From NCBI GenBank assembly GCA_963829575.1, contig CAWHJF010000002.1, forward strand, positions 1-64,000: a stretch of 64,000 nucleotides of DNA, read 5' to 3'. The DNA comes from KACC-23026 sp963829575. GTDB taxonomy: Bacteria; Bacillota; Bacilli; Bacillales; Sporolactobacillaceae. A model generated the notes under the pieces. It ran no database searches. It saw only the letters and a program-made list of their open reading frames with translations, and was not told the DNA's origin. Made by a program: the position numbers and the translations under genes. Every line of letters starts with the position of its first letter. The stretch's first letter is position 1. Positions 1 to 9,355 of this stretch are shown here, in pieces.

Positions 1-434
1 CGAGAATCGCTACGGCTTCTGGCCATTCTTCTATTAACAGGACCACATGACCCGTCAACAACCCTTTGACCAACTTTTTTAACACTTGAGTTTGCTCATT
101 TTTAGTTGACGTCAGGATATGGTCCGTCAGCAGCGTGGTGTTCCACTCGGTCTCTTCAGACACTTCGCGAGATACAAGCGGCTTAATGACATGCTCTTCT
201 AGCGCCTGATTGTCATACGTACCATTTATGTAACAGAGATACCCTTTCTTATTTAAAGCTCGAATAAAAATCGGTTTAATTAAAAAATCCGAATTGGTAG
301 GATAAGAAAATTCCGATTTCAAGAGATCCAAATTTTCTTCGAGATCATCTGTAATCAGAAGATCTTCGCTTAAAAAAAGTGGGATCTACAACCGGGGATT
401 GTGTTTTTTTCTTTCTATGAGAGACACGCATCAT
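1..434 (-). pseudogene. GerA-family spore germination protein, N-terminal part, frameshifted
   Basis: This is the 5' end of a gene that runs off the left edge of the window. From about position 371 leftwards the reading frame gives a GerAA-like N-terminal domain (LITDDLEENLDLL, then IKPIFIRAL, then a VLLIEEWPEAVAIL strand at the edge). GerA-type A subunits are inner-membrane components of germinant receptors in spores. The likely start is ATG at 434 or 431 behind a G-rich stretch. The start frame stops after about 28 codons, and the GerA frame is restored if the seven-A run at 372-378 had six A. So it is either a real frameshift or a base-calling error. The family call rests on only about 145 residues. 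Confidence 0.6.
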
Positions 435-524
435 TACCCCCCCATCCAAAAAAGTCTTATTTTAGTATGAAACAATTCAGGGCAATTTATCCGAATTCTT
501 CACATACTGGATGGGTGTTCCATC

Positions 525-1250
525 TCATTCTTCCACATTGACCCGTGCTTCCAGATTTCTAATTTTTTGAATCAATTGGTTATAGTCTTCCGATTTTAAA
601 TTCTTATAATTGGCCAAAGCCTCTCGAACTTCTTTCAGTTCAGGAGGTAAAGAAGAGTGGGACACCTCTTCAGTAAAAAGAGACGCATAAGCTCCTGTAA
701 TCACACCAATTAGTCCTATGCCAGTTAACATAAGAAGACTCGCGACCACACGACCAAATGGCGTCACAGGAGCTAAATCCCCATATCCTACTGTTGTCAT
801 CGTCACGATCGCCCACCAAAACGCATCCCCATAAGTTGTAAATTCAGGTTCAATCCAACGCATTAAGACAGCACTCCCAATCATTAGAAAGAGGATCGTA
901 CGAAAAATGACATCCAATCGATAGCGGGTCATCCAACGGTCCATCACTTGAATGTGACGATGGACTAAAAAAACAGTCCGAAGCATTTGGATCACTCGGA
1001 TGAGACGAATCGATTGGAAGAAAAATCCAAAGGGTAATATCGCTACAAATTCAAGAATATGTCTCCGAAAAAATAAGCCTTTCTTTTCGGCCAATATGAA
1101 TCGAGTTGCAAAGTCGACAACCAAAATTACCCAAATTCCGATGCTAAGCGTTTGATCTAATGCGTGTGGAATCGGTAAAAAAAGGACAAGCATGAGAAGA
1201 CAGGCAAGTCCAAGTTCGTATATAAAATGAAATAGAATGGGTTTAGGCAT
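525..1250 (-). CDS. Voltage-gated-type potassium channel protein
   Basis: This 241-residue inner-membrane protein is likely to conduct potassium. The selectivity filter TVGYGD sits near residue 155 between a pore helix (FWWAIVTMT) and a last transmembrane helix. The N-terminal half has several hydrophobic segments and an arginine-rich helix (RLIRVIQMLRTV) that resembles an S4 voltage sensor. The C-terminus is a short charged, probably coiled tail (EVREALANYKNLKSEDYNQLIQKIRNLEARV); no RCK domain follows. ATG 1250 has a strong ribosome site (AAGGAGGA). It appears monocistronic. The channel fold is clear; the gating mode is inferred. Confidence 0.88.
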   Translation of the reverse strand: MPKPILFHFIYELGLACLLMLVLFLPIPHALDQTLSIGIWVILVVDFATRFILAEKKGLFFRRHILEFVAILPFGFFFQSIRLIRVIQMLRTVFLVHRHIQVMDRWMTRYRLDVIFRTILFLMIGSAVLMRWIEPEFTTYGDAFWWAIVTMTTVGYGDLAPVTPFGRVVASLLMLTGIGLIGVITGAYASLFTEEVSHSSLPPELKEVREALANYKNLKSEDYNQLIQKIRNLEARVNVEE

Positions 1251-1446
1251 AGCGTCCTCCTTCTCTACCTTTTAAACGTCCTATTTCTTACTATCTCCCA
1301 TTTTTCCTGAATTAAAAGAATCGAATTTGGATCTCTTTTCGTTCGTAACCATATATATACCTAATGGAGCCTTTCGGTTTATTTAACTAATTTGATTTGA
1401 AATATGAATAAGGCCGCTAAAAATTTTAAGATAGGAGTTGGAGAAT

Positions 1447-2093
1447 ATGCCAACCTTTTGGGGAGTAGATTCAGCTCAAGAAGTCCACAAGATCTCTTGG
1501 ATTGTGTCAAAGGGAATTTAGGAAAGCCCGCGTTTTGGGGACGTTATTTGGTTAAAGTAAGTGGAAGTTCAGAGGGGTTGACACCTTCTGAGTTAAACCG
1601 ATTGAAACAAAATGGCATCAAACTTCTACCGATTTACAATAATTTCACGGAATCCGTAGGGTATTCAAGGGGAACCATTGATGCTCAAAACGCTATTTAT
1701 CATGGGCGTCGGTTAGGCCTCGCAGAAGGGGTCCCCATTTTTGCTAATATTGAGCGTTTCTTCGATGTCGACGCCGAATGGATTCGTGGCTGGTTTGACA
1801 CACTCTATAAATCCCCTTATCTACCTGGTTTCTATTTCGATTCAAAAAAAGGGAATTTCATGGAGGCATATTGTCGAAGCGTTTCAAAGGAAGCATTGAT
1901 CAAAACCCATTCCGTTCTATGGAGTGCCCGACCAGAATCTGGGGGAACGTCACCCAAAAAAACGCCCACCTTTAAACCCATCTCACCTTCCTGTGGCGGA
2001 AATGTATGGGCTTGGCAATATGGGCGGGACATCAAAAGCTGCCCGGTCGATACCAATCTCATCCTCACACAACTATATAGTAAACTGATTTAA
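1447..2093 (+). pseudogene. DUF1906 (glycoside hydrolase-like) protein, frameshifted near its start
   Basis: The protein matches the DUF1906 family, TIM-barrel proteins related to glycoside hydrolases and often found in Bacillales spores or at the cell surface; substrates are unknown. The natural start appears to be ATG 1447 behind TAGGAG, giving MPTFWGVDSAQEV, the usual family N-terminus. That frame stops at codon 25. The rest (DLLDCVKGNLGKPAFWGRYL onward, through IFANIERFF to WAWQYGRD) is in another frame and runs to 2093. One base lost near 1485-1487 would explain the break (VDSAQEV-T-QDLLDCVK). A frame open from 1404 to the stop lacks the conserved N-terminus, so I treat the gene as broken or misread. 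Confidence 0.7.
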
Positions 2094-2109
2094 CCCGGAG
2101 CGTTCTTAG

Positions 2110-2136
2110 CCTAGAGGAGCGTCTCTAGGTTTTTTT
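2110..2136 (+). terminator. Rho-independent terminator after the DUF1906 gene
   Basis: A CCTAGAG / CTCTAGG hairpin with a six-base loop is followed directly by seven T. It lies 17 bases after the stop codon at 2093. Confidence 0.88.
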
Positions 2137-2335
2137 ATTGAGTAAATGTTCGAATTGAATTCTAATTTTGAGTTTCTAGTCTTACACTCATGAAACGCTC
2201 AAAATTGAAGCCGAAAATCAAACGGTCCTTTAGTGTTTTTTATAATCCGTTTTAATAAAATTTTAAGCTTCGGGTTGTATTCTAAGTTTACGATATCGGC
2301 ATTCAATTTGAATTTAGGTGGGGAGGACTTTAAAC

Positions 2336-3002
2336 ATGCCTAAAATGACTAATAAATGGATCGCACTTTGTACAACAGCTGTCGGCGTGGTCTATGGAGC
2401 CGGTTACGTTGTCACCCAATCGACTATGACGCAGTCGTCTGTTGCTTCTGCCCAAACCGTAACCGCGACACCCGCCCAATCTAATAACACTCAGAATCAA
2501 CAACCATCAAATGGTTCAAGTTCTTCGAGCAACCAAAAGCTATTATGGAGGCCATGATGGCCGATTTGGCGATGGTGGTCATCATCATGATTTTCATGGC
2601 GATGGTGGTGGAGTTCAGCCTAATAATGGGCGCGGAAATGGGGCAACGAATGGATCGAGCGCCGGCTCTTCCAATTCTTCAATTGGAAATTCAGGGTCAG
2701 CGAATTCTGGATCCTCGTCCAACTCCTCCTCGTCAACCCCTTATAAAAACGGGACTTATCAGGGGTCTGGTATGAACCGATATGGAATGGTCACGGTTTC
2801 CGTTACAATCAAGTCACATAAAATCACAAACGTTCAGATTGTAAGTTGTCAAACACACTATCCAGAAGATGCGATTACAAGCTTACCTCAAGAAGTCATG
2901 GATCGCCAATCGGCCAATGTCGATATTGTGAGCGGGGCAACGGGAAGTTCAGAAGATTTCCAGCAAGCAGTCGCACAAGCCTTGCAAAATGCACAAGCTT
3001 AA
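2336..3002 (+). pseudogene. FMN-binding domain lipoprotein-like or exported protein, frameshifted
   Basis: The N-terminus (MPKMTNKWIALCTTAVGVVYGAGYVV) is a signal anchor. A long Ser/Asn/Gly-rich linker with a His/Gly/Asp-rich patch (GGHDGRFGDGGHHHDFHGDGGG) follows. The C-terminal FMN_bind domain (YKNGTYQGSGMNRYGMVTVSVTI ...) carries SGATGSS, the motif in which ApbE attaches FMN to threonine. ATG 2336 follows GGGGAGG. The first part is in one frame and stops at 2557; the linker and FMN domain are in another. Removing one A from the run at about 2534-2537 joins them (SNQ-SYYGGHD). It heads an operon with apbE and an RnfD-like gene and would act outside the membrane in electron transfer. Confidence 0.72.
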
Positions 3003-3062
3003 GTTTTAAAGTAACAGACGCGTTAGGAGGTCATAACCCTGTCAGGTCACACTGCGAATAAT

Positions 3063-3767
3063 ATGGAACAAATAAAGCGAACTGAAATTGTGATGGACAC
3101 ATTGGTCACCATTAGAATCCATCACCGTGAACCCTGCACCGAGATTGAAGCGGCACTCGATCGGGCCTTTTCGGTATTCCGTTACGTTGAATCGGTCTGC
3201 AGCCGTTTCACACCAGATAGTGAAGTGATGCAGTTAGCCAAGCGAGTGGGTGTTCCCGTTACAGTCAGTCCTGTTCTTTTTGAGGCCGTTCAATTTGCTC
3301 TTGAAATCGCGAAAGTGACCAATGGTGATTTTGACCCAACGGTTGGTGCCCGCTTGGAACAATCCGGTTTTAACCGCCATTATTTGACCCAGAAAAAACA
3401 AGACACAAATCTTTCATTGGTCGACCAAGTCTCTTATCGATCGATTGAATTAAATCCACAGAAACGAACCATTTTGCTTCATCACCCCTTAATTCTAGAC
3501 CTAGGTGCGGTTGTAAAAGGAGGCTCCCACTTGATTAATCCTAAGACGGGCGCGTCCGTTCATGACCTGATCAGCTCAACCGTCGTCGCGCCATTTGCCA
3601 TGCTTGCAGACGCGTTTTCAACCGCTGTTTTTATAAGCGGGTTTGATCAAGGACTCCATCTCTTAAATCAAGAAGGATTAGAGGGTATACTCGTGAGCTC
3701 TGACTTTAAACTAAACTCCACAAAAGGAATGAAAAACTATGCCTTCAAACCGATCTCAATCGACTGA
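3063..3767 (+). CDS. apbE: FAD:protein FMN transferase (ApbE), with an internal deletion
   Basis: ApbE moves FMN from FAD onto a threonine of target proteins, here probably the FMN-binding protein encoded just upstream. Family features are present: MDTLVTI, DFDPTVG, LDLGAVVKG, HLINPKTG and a metal-site region (MLADAFSTAVFISG). The protein has only 234 residues against roughly 300 or more in the family. The step from LGAVVKG straight to GSHLINPKTG lacks the usual 55-60 residues, including the conserved NAGGD-type segment, so activity is doubtful. The best ribosome site (AGGAGG, 3025-3030) is 32 bases before ATG 3063 and would suit an in-frame CTG at 3039; the start is therefore uncertain. It overlaps the next gene. 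Confidence 0.78.
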   Translation: MEQIKRTEIVMDTLVTIRIHHREPCTEIEAALDRAFSVFRYVESVCSRFTPDSEVMQLAKRVGVPVTVSPVLFEAVQFALEIAKVTNGDFDPTVGARLEQSGFNRHYLTQKKQDTNLSLVDQVSYRSIELNPQKRTILLHHPLILDLGAVVKGGSHLINPKTGASVHDLISSTVVAPFAMLADAFSTAVFISGFDQGLHLLNQEGLEGILVSSDFKLNSTKGMKNYAFKPISID

Positions 3768-4644
3768 TGTGAGGCGTTCATCCCCTCCAACTCAAAAGAA
3801 GAATCGTTTTCAAAAATATTTTCAAACTCCAAAAGGATATGTATTAGTATTGTTGATTGCCTTGAGCCTTTTTGCTCAAATCAATCTGACTTCAACACAT
3901 GGCCTCCGCAATGAAATCGCTGGCATTGTAACGGCTCTAGTTATTGATACGATTTTTGCCATTGCTCAAAAGCGGAAAAAACTCTTTGCAGATGGTGGGA
4001 TCATCACAGCGATGATTATCGCGATGGTTTTAAGTACCAAAGCGAGTTTAATCGCCATTGTGGTCACCACAGCAATTGCCGTTCTATCTAAGCATATTCT
4101 CAAAAATAAAAGAAAACCGATCTTTAACCCCGCAGCCTTTGGACTCTTAATTGCCACATTCTTGTTTTCAAGCGGTCAGAGCTGGTGGGGGGCGCTTTCT
4201 CTCTTACCAATGGTTACCATTCTCGGTCTTGTGATCTGTGGGTTCCTCATCACGAGTCGAACCAATAAATTTCCACAAGTGCTCACGTATCTCGGGGTTT
4301 ACTCCGTTGCCTTCTTAGTAATGGGGCTCATGCATGTTGGGCTTGCAGGTGATGCGCTCCGCACTCCGTTTATCAATTCCGCGGTCTTCATGGCATTTTT
4401 CATGTTAACGGATCCCCCGACGTCACCAGGAACTTATCGGGATCAGATCATCTATTCGGTGCTCGCTTCAGCGATTAGTGTCGCGCTTTATATTTGGGTT
4501 GGTGGACTCACCTACCTTTTAGTCGGACTTCTTTGCGCCAACGCTTGGAGTGCATGGCAATCCCATTTAGTGGCGAAGAAAAGAAGTCAGCAAACCCCTC
4601 CGCGCGGACAAAAGCAACGCCCTGCTCGCCCCGCACACCAATAA
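3739..4644 (+). CDS. RnfD/NqrB-like membrane protein
   Basis: This 301-residue polytopic protein has about eight or nine membrane segments. It resembles the RnfD/NqrB membrane subunits of flavin-dependent ion-pumping or electron-transfer complexes, with landmarks KPIFNPAAFGLL and MLTDPPTSP. I do not see the SGAT flavin-attachment motif of full-length NqrB/RnfD, so it may serve as a bare membrane conduit. The C-terminus is a basic Pro/Gln-rich tail. ATG 3739 lies inside the end of apbE (29-base overlap) and follows AAAAGGA. With the FMN-binding protein and ApbE it forms a compact flavin electron-transfer operon. The reading frame is intact, unlike its two partners. Confidence 0.8.
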   Translation: MPSNRSQSTDVRRSSPPTQKKNRFQKYFQTPKGYVLVLLIALSLFAQINLTSTHGLRNEIAGIVTALVIDTIFAIAQKRKKLFADGGIITAMIIAMVLSTKASLIAIVVTTAIAVLSKHILKNKRKPIFNPAAFGLLIATFLFSSGQSWWGALSLLPMVTILGLVICGFLITSRTNKFPQVLTYLGVYSVAFLVMGLMHVGLAGDALRTPFINSAVFMAFFMLTDPPTSPGTYRDQIIYSVLASAISVALYIWVGGLTYLLVGLLCANAWSAWQSHLVAKKRSQQTPPRGQKQRPARPAHQ

Positions 4645-4710
4645 TACAAGGAATGGGATCATGCAATCCCTCACCTTTTCACATAAAGTAAAGCTACATT
4701 TAGGCAAGAT

Positions 4711-4747
4711 CAAAAAGACGAGCGCCATTATGGGGCTCGCCTTTTTG
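4711..4747. terminator. Bidirectional terminator between the RnfD-like gene and sbcC
   Basis: CAAAAAGACGAGCGCC and GGGGCTCGCCTTTTTG pair around a short loop. The hairpin has T on the plus side and, read on the minus strand, also ends in a T run, so it can serve both converging units. Confidence 0.75.
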
Positions 4748-4830
4748 ATGCAATCATTTCGGGCACCATGTGGGGGGCTCAGTTCCTCAAAGCGTTGGCG
4801 CGACTTCTTACGGGCACAAAGCGTTCGTTT

Positions 4831-4868
4831 CTGTTCCCGTAGCGCCAACTTTTCCCGCGTTCGGGAAC
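4831..4868. repeat. Palindromic intergenic repeat, copy 1
   Basis: GTTCCCG (4833-4839) and CGGGAAC (4862-4868) form an interrupted palindrome in the GC-richer gap before sbcC. Another copy with the same arms lies at 21955-22010. The rest of the gap 4750-4917 shows no gene that I can support. Confidence 0.45.
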
Positions 4869-4917
4869 GGACCTCGCTCCCCTCAAACGACTTGCGCGCC
4901 GTGTTGCCACTTTGATC

Positions 4918-7900
4918 CTAAACGGACACTCGAAAAGTCGTTTGCGAATGCCCTTCTTTTGCTTTCGTCACTTCTAAAAGAGCCGGAATTTGTGTTTTGA
5001 GTTCTTGAACATGGGAGATGATCCCGATCATTCTACCTGAACGTTGCAAATCAATGAGTGCATCAATTGCTTTATTTAACGATTCTTCATCTAGCGACCC
5101 AAAGCCCTCATCAATGAACATCGTTTCAATCGACACCCCACCCTGATAGGCTTGAATCACATCAGACATGCCTAGCGCTAAACTGAGTGATGCATTAAAT
5201 TTTTCCCCGCCAGACAAAGATTTCACATCGCGTGTCTGCCCGGTATACGAATCGTACACATCTAACCCGAGACCACTTGGACGACTGTTTTTCTCGACAC
5301 GCTCACTCCGGATTAGATAAAACTGCCCATTTGAGAGCTTTTGCAAACGTCCGTTGGCATGCTGCAAAATCCGTTCCAAAAATTCAATTTGCAAGTACCG
5401 CTCTAATGAAAGCCGTTTTCCATTATTTCCTCTGAGGGTTGAATAAAGATGGTCCACAGTGGCCAACGCCTGTTCAGCCTTCGCCATCCGCACTTCACAG
5501 GCATGGAGAGACGCTTGAAACTGACCAATTTTCTCCAAGAGGAGCCTACTTTGATCGCGCTTCTGTTGAGCTTGATCGCGCCCCTCTTTTAAGTTCACAC
5601 ACCGCGCTTCTAAAGCGACCAAATCCACCTGTTCTTTATCCTTTAATTCCTGCTCCAAATCTTCCACCTGTTGCGTCACGCGATTGAACTCGTCAAAGAA
5701 ACTTGTAATCGATTGCTTGAGCTCGGCTAAGGCATCCTCCGACAAAATAGAAGACCGGTAATGCTCAACGGATTCAAACCCAGCTCGTTTCCATTCATTT
5801 GTAAAAACTTCTAAGTCTCTTTGTGCCTTTTGTTCCAACTCGTCCAATTGGGTTTTTGAAGCCTCAACTCGCGTCTTTTGGGTCGTAGTTTCAGACTGAA
5901 GGGTTTGCATCATCTCTTGAGCCGATTGCCACTTTTTCTCTAAAGTCGTTAACTCCTTAGTAACCTCCTCTTGACGCTTCTGAAACGCACCCAGATTTCT
6001 CAAGATTTCTGGGATCCCATTGAGGACTTCTTGATAAACGGCTTCTTCTTTTGCGTAGGTGGTCTGTTTGTCATTTTGTTCTGTTTGAAGGCTCAACAGT
6101 TGTTCATTTTGTTTCTTGAATTGAATCGTCCTTTGATCATAATTGGTTTTCTGTTGCTTGAGTTCTTCTGATAATTTGCGGAGCCGTTCCACGATCCCTT
6201 TTTGTCTCATTCCTTTTTCAATAATCGCGGTATGCTGACCTTCTAAGTGATCGGTTTGTAAACCCACTTCAATAAGCTCGCTTTGAAGCTGTTGCCATTG
6301 TTCAGTAGCAGACTCCAATTGTGCCGTTACCGTATGGAACAATCGAGCCTTTTCTTGAGCAAATTGGCGAACCTCTTCCAACGCTTTGCGGCTTGGGATC
6401 GAGGCATTCAAAACGGCTGGATTTGGATGTTCCGAACTCCCACAAACTGGGCACGCCTCCCCATTGTGGAGGTGCTCAGCTAAGAGACTCGCTTGCCCAT
6501 TAATCCAAACTTTTTCCAAGTCTGTCAATTTCTTTTGGGAAGATTGCTGGTCCGCTTCTTTTTGTTTTAATTCTCCTGTTAATTGGTGCACTCTTTGGTG
6601 TTGGTTAACTGCACTTTTTAGGACTTTGACCTGGTCTCTTAGTTGGACGAGCACAGATTCTTCTCTCGATAACCCTTCGACTTGTTGTTCCCACTCCCGA
6701 ATCCTTTCATTTAAGATTGAAAGTGCCTGCTCTTCTTTCTCGAGGTCCTGATTGAATTGTTCAAGACGCTTCCGTCCATCCTCAACCTCTTGTTTAAGAC
6801 GTTTCAGTGCCTGCTTTTTTTGATCCAGTTGTTCCACTTTTGGGGCCAACTGATCGAGCCGGTTCCATTCATTCGAAAGCGCCACACGTAGTGCTTCTTC
6901 ATTTTTAGCTTCTTCATAGCTTAGTATGGCTGCTTGCAGCTTTTGATTGAAGTCCTCTAGAACGCGGCAAGCCTTTTGATACAGCACCTTTTTTTCGCGC
7001 ACATCTTTCTCTGTTTCCAAGTAATGCGATTCATAGGCGCGAATGTGTGTCGCGCGTTCCGCCAATCCCCGCTTGATCTCTTGCGCTTCAAAATGCGAAC
7101 GCTTCATTTCTAATTCTGCTTTTCGCTTTTTCCGCTCAGCAAGTTTCACAAATTGGTGATTCAGCGTTTCCAAAATATGCAGACGTTCAAGCGCCTCATT
7201 ATATAACCGCTCGGCCTCATGGAAGGCTTGATTTTGAGATGCCATTAACGCTTTGTAATCCTCTGCTTCAAGCTCCAGTGCCTCTAACACTTGTTGAGAA
7301 TTGTAGTGGTCTCTTTTAAAAACCTCATGGATGGGACTCGTTTCTCGCTCAGGTAGTTCATTTTGAATGGAACCAAACTGCCCATTGAGTATTAAGTGTT
7401 CTTGATCATGGACCCCTTTGGCTTCGGAACGTTTCTCCTTTAAACGATCCACCATCCATTGATAGGGCTCTGTTTTAAAAATGCGACGAAGAATCGCCTC
7501 TTTGTTTTCCGTCTCAGAGGTTAAGAGTTTACGAAACTCCCCCTGTGGAAGCATGACGATTTGGCTGAATTGATCCTTCGAGAGACCCAAGAGTGCTTCT
7601 AGCTTTTTGTTCACCTCTGTCACGATCATTCGGTCGACAATCGGGACTTCGCGCCCGTCCTCAAACTGCTGATAGAGTTCTTGCCTTCCACCCGTTGCGG
7701 TTTTATTCCCTTCTTTAACATGGGGAATTTGACGGAATACACGATACACCTTACTCTTGAGTTGAAAAGATAAGTCAACTGCGGTATGGTCTTCATCCTC
7801 CGCATAATGACTTCTAAGAAGAGTGGGGTCTTTTCGATCTTCCCCGCTTGCCTCGCCATACAAAGCAAAACAGATCGCATCAAAAATGGTTGTTTTTCCA

Positions 7901-8016
7901 GCTCCCGTATTTCCAGAGATCACAAACAACCGATTATCTTTTAACTCACGAAAATCAATCACTTCTGTTTTTTTATAGGGGCCAAAAGCGGTCATCGAAA
8001 GTAAAATCGGTTTCAT
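4918..8016 (-). CDS. sbcC: DNA repair exonuclease SbcCD, ATPase subunit
   Basis: SbcC is the Rad50-like SMC ATPase that works with SbcD to open hairpins and trim blocked DNA ends. The 1032-residue protein has Walker A GNTGAGKT at residues 35-42, long coiled coils, a zinc hook CPVC near residue 520, the ABC signature LSGGEKF near residue 933 and Walker B FIDEGFGSLD near residue 967. The length is normal and the frame is unbroken. Its ATG overlaps the sbcD stop by four bases, so the two are translationally coupled; a terminator follows at 4711-4747. Confidence 0.96.
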   Translation of the reverse strand: MKPILLSMTAFGPYKKTEVIDFRELKDNRLFVISGNTGAGKTTIFDAICFALYGEASGEDRKDPTLLRSHYAEDEDHTAVDLSFQLKSKVYRVFRQIPHVKEGNKTATGGRQELYQQFEDGREVPIVDRMIVTEVNKKLEALLGLSKDQFSQIVMLPQGEFRKLLTSETENKEAILRRIFKTEPYQWMVDRLKEKRSEAKGVHDQEHLILNGQFGSIQNELPERETSPIHEVFKRDHYNSQQVLEALELEAEDYKALMASQNQAFHEAERLYNEALERLHILETLNHQFVKLAERKKRKAELEMKRSHFEAQEIKRGLAERATHIRAYESHYLETEKDVREKKVLYQKACRVLEDFNQKLQAAILSYEEAKNEEALRVALSNEWNRLDQLAPKVEQLDQKKQALKRLKQEVEDGRKRLEQFNQDLEKEEQALSILNERIREWEQQVEGLSREESVLVQLRDQVKVLKSAVNQHQRVHQLTGELKQKEADQQSSQKKLTDLEKVWINGQASLLAEHLHNGEACPVCGSSEHPNPAVLNASIPSRKALEEVRQFAQEKARLFHTVTAQLESATEQWQQLQSELIEVGLQTDHLEGQHTAIIEKGMRQKGIVERLRKLSEELKQQKTNYDQRTIQFKKQNEQLLSLQTEQNDKQTTYAKEEAVYQEVLNGIPEILRNLGAFQKRQEEVTKELTTLEKKWQSAQEMMQTLQSETTTQKTRVEASKTQLDELEQKAQRDLEVFTNEWKRAGFESVEHYRSSILSEDALAELKQSITSFFDEFNRVTQQVEDLEQELKDKEQVDLVALEARCVNLKEGRDQAQQKRDQSRLLLEKIGQFQASLHACEVRMAKAEQALATVDHLYSTLRGNNGKRLSLERYLQIEFLERILQHANGRLQKLSNGQFYLIRSERVEKNSRPSGLGLDVYDSYTGQTRDVKSLSGGEKFNASLSLALGMSDVIQAYQGGVSIETMFIDEGFGSLDEESLNKAIDALIDLQRSGRMIGIISHVQELKTQIPALLEVTKAKEGHSQTTFRVSV

Positions 8017-9170
8017 AGAGCCATCTCCTCCTTTTTGCGCACCTCATCAAGGACTTCTAAAAAAAGCGCTTCTGCCGCTTCATCTGGCTCTTCCCCACTG
8101 ACTTCCTTATAAAAAGCTCGAAATAACGCTTGATCACTTAAAGCCTCTCGATTTTGAACCGACTCATCCGACTGAGGGTCGGATGGCATTTTAAATGGGC
8201 GTTCGACATGCATAGCATTCGGATACACCGAACGAATTTTTTCCATAGGCGCAAGAACAGGCAAGTCATCCAACAATCGAACGAATACATAATCTTCATT
8301 TATTGGATGGTTTAAAAGGGCCTCAAGTCTTCCTTCAATCGTACGCATATCTTTTTTGGGTAGGAACGGACGTTTTTCAATCGTTGTTTGACCGTCCCCA
8401 TCTAGTTCAACAACTAAAAACCCTTTGTTATGGTTTTCTTCGGAAATCGAATATTTTAAAGGCGATCCTGAATAACGAATGGTTGGATTCCCAACGTGAT
8501 GAGCCTGGTGCAAATGGCCAAGAGCGGTATAATGAAAGTCTGAAAACAAACTGGCACTCACATGTTCGGCACCACCAATGGCTAAAGGTCGTTCCGAATC
8601 ACTGGTGTTCGGCAGAGCGTCTCCGTTCGGAGTCACAAAAGCATGCCCTATTACAACGTGCCGAGCTTTCGGATCTCGCTTTTCAGCGATTCGGTTGACG
8701 ATCGCCTTCATGGCGTCATGGTGTGAGTGGATCGCATCGTCTTGAAAGAGATGACGAATCGCGCCCGGTTCAGCATAAGGGATATGGTAAAAATGAACCT
8801 CGCCAAATGCGTCTTCTAAAACCACTGGTTCAAGTTGTGGGCTCAGTTGCCCCATAAGATGAAGGCCATTGGATCGCATCAGCTTCGTTGCAAAGTTCAG
8901 TCGGCCAGGACTATCATGATTTCCTGAAATGGCAAGGACAGGTGTCCCAAGATCGAGAACAAGTTGGCTCAGTAAGTCATCGAGCAGATCGACCGCATCC
9001 GTTGGTGGCACCGCACGGTCATATAAGTCACCAGCTATGATCACGGCGTCCGGCTTCTCGTCTTTCACGGCTTGGACAAACTGTTTTAAAACATGGCGTT
9101 GATCCTCGGTCATATAAACCCCGTGAACGAGCTTACCAAGATGCCAGTCCGCTGTATGAAAAAACTTCAA
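8013..9170 (-). CDS. sbcD: DNA repair exonuclease SbcCD, nuclease subunit
   Basis: SbcD is the Mre11-like metallophosphoesterase that supplies the Mn-dependent nuclease of SbcCD. In its 385 residues the metal-binding motifs appear in order: DWHLGK (8-13), GDLYDR, GNHDSPGR, GHAF and GHLHQAH. The C-terminal part carries the capping and SbcC-binding region. ATG 9170 follows GGGGGAGT. It is the first gene of a two-gene operon with sbcC, overlapping by four bases. Confidence 0.96.
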   Translation of the reverse strand: MKFFHTADWHLGKLVHGVYMTEDQRHVLKQFVQAVKDEKPDAVIIAGDLYDRAVPPTDAVDLLDDLLSQLVLDLGTPVLAISGNHDSPGRLNFATKLMRSNGLHLMGQLSPQLEPVVLEDAFGEVHFYHIPYAEPGAIRHLFQDDAIHSHHDAMKAIVNRIAEKRDPKARHVVIGHAFVTPNGDALPNTSDSERPLAIGGAEHVSASLFSDFHYTALGHLHQAHHVGNPTIRYSGSPLKYSISEENHNKGFLVVELDGDGQTTIEKRPFLPKKDMRTIEGRLEALLNHPINEDYVFVRLLDDLPVLAPMEKIRSVYPNAMHVERPFKMPSDPQSDESVQNREALSDQALFRAFYKEVSGEEPDEAAEALFLEVLDEVRKKEEMAL

Positions 9171-9279
9171 AAGGACTCCCCCTTATCTATTTATCTATCA
9201 GTTCAGGTGAATTTTATAAGTCTATTATTATTATAAAGGAAAATAGAGGTTATGAGGGAATGGTAATGCGAGGAAAGAA

Positions 9280-9334
9280 CAAACGGAACGAGTGGCCGCT
9301 CAGCATCAGCTTGCGGACTTCCGTTCCGTTCGTT
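9280..9334 (-). terminator. Probable terminator of leuA
   Basis: Just downstream of leuA, GAACGGAACG and CGTTCCGTTTGTTC (minus strand) pair, with inner GTCCGC / GCGG arms. The following bases are only partly T-rich, so this is a likely rather than certain terminator. Confidence 0.6.
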
Positions 9335-9355
9335 GGTATTTAGAGTTTCTTCTTA

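Noticed and set aside
2545..2775. Third-frame reading of the FMN-binding linker
   Set aside because: The Ser/Gly/His linker and FMN domain are explained by the frame that ends at 3002.
5232..6751. Several plus-strand open frames inside sbcC
   Set aside because: They are antisense shadows of a complete, conserved coiled-coil gene.
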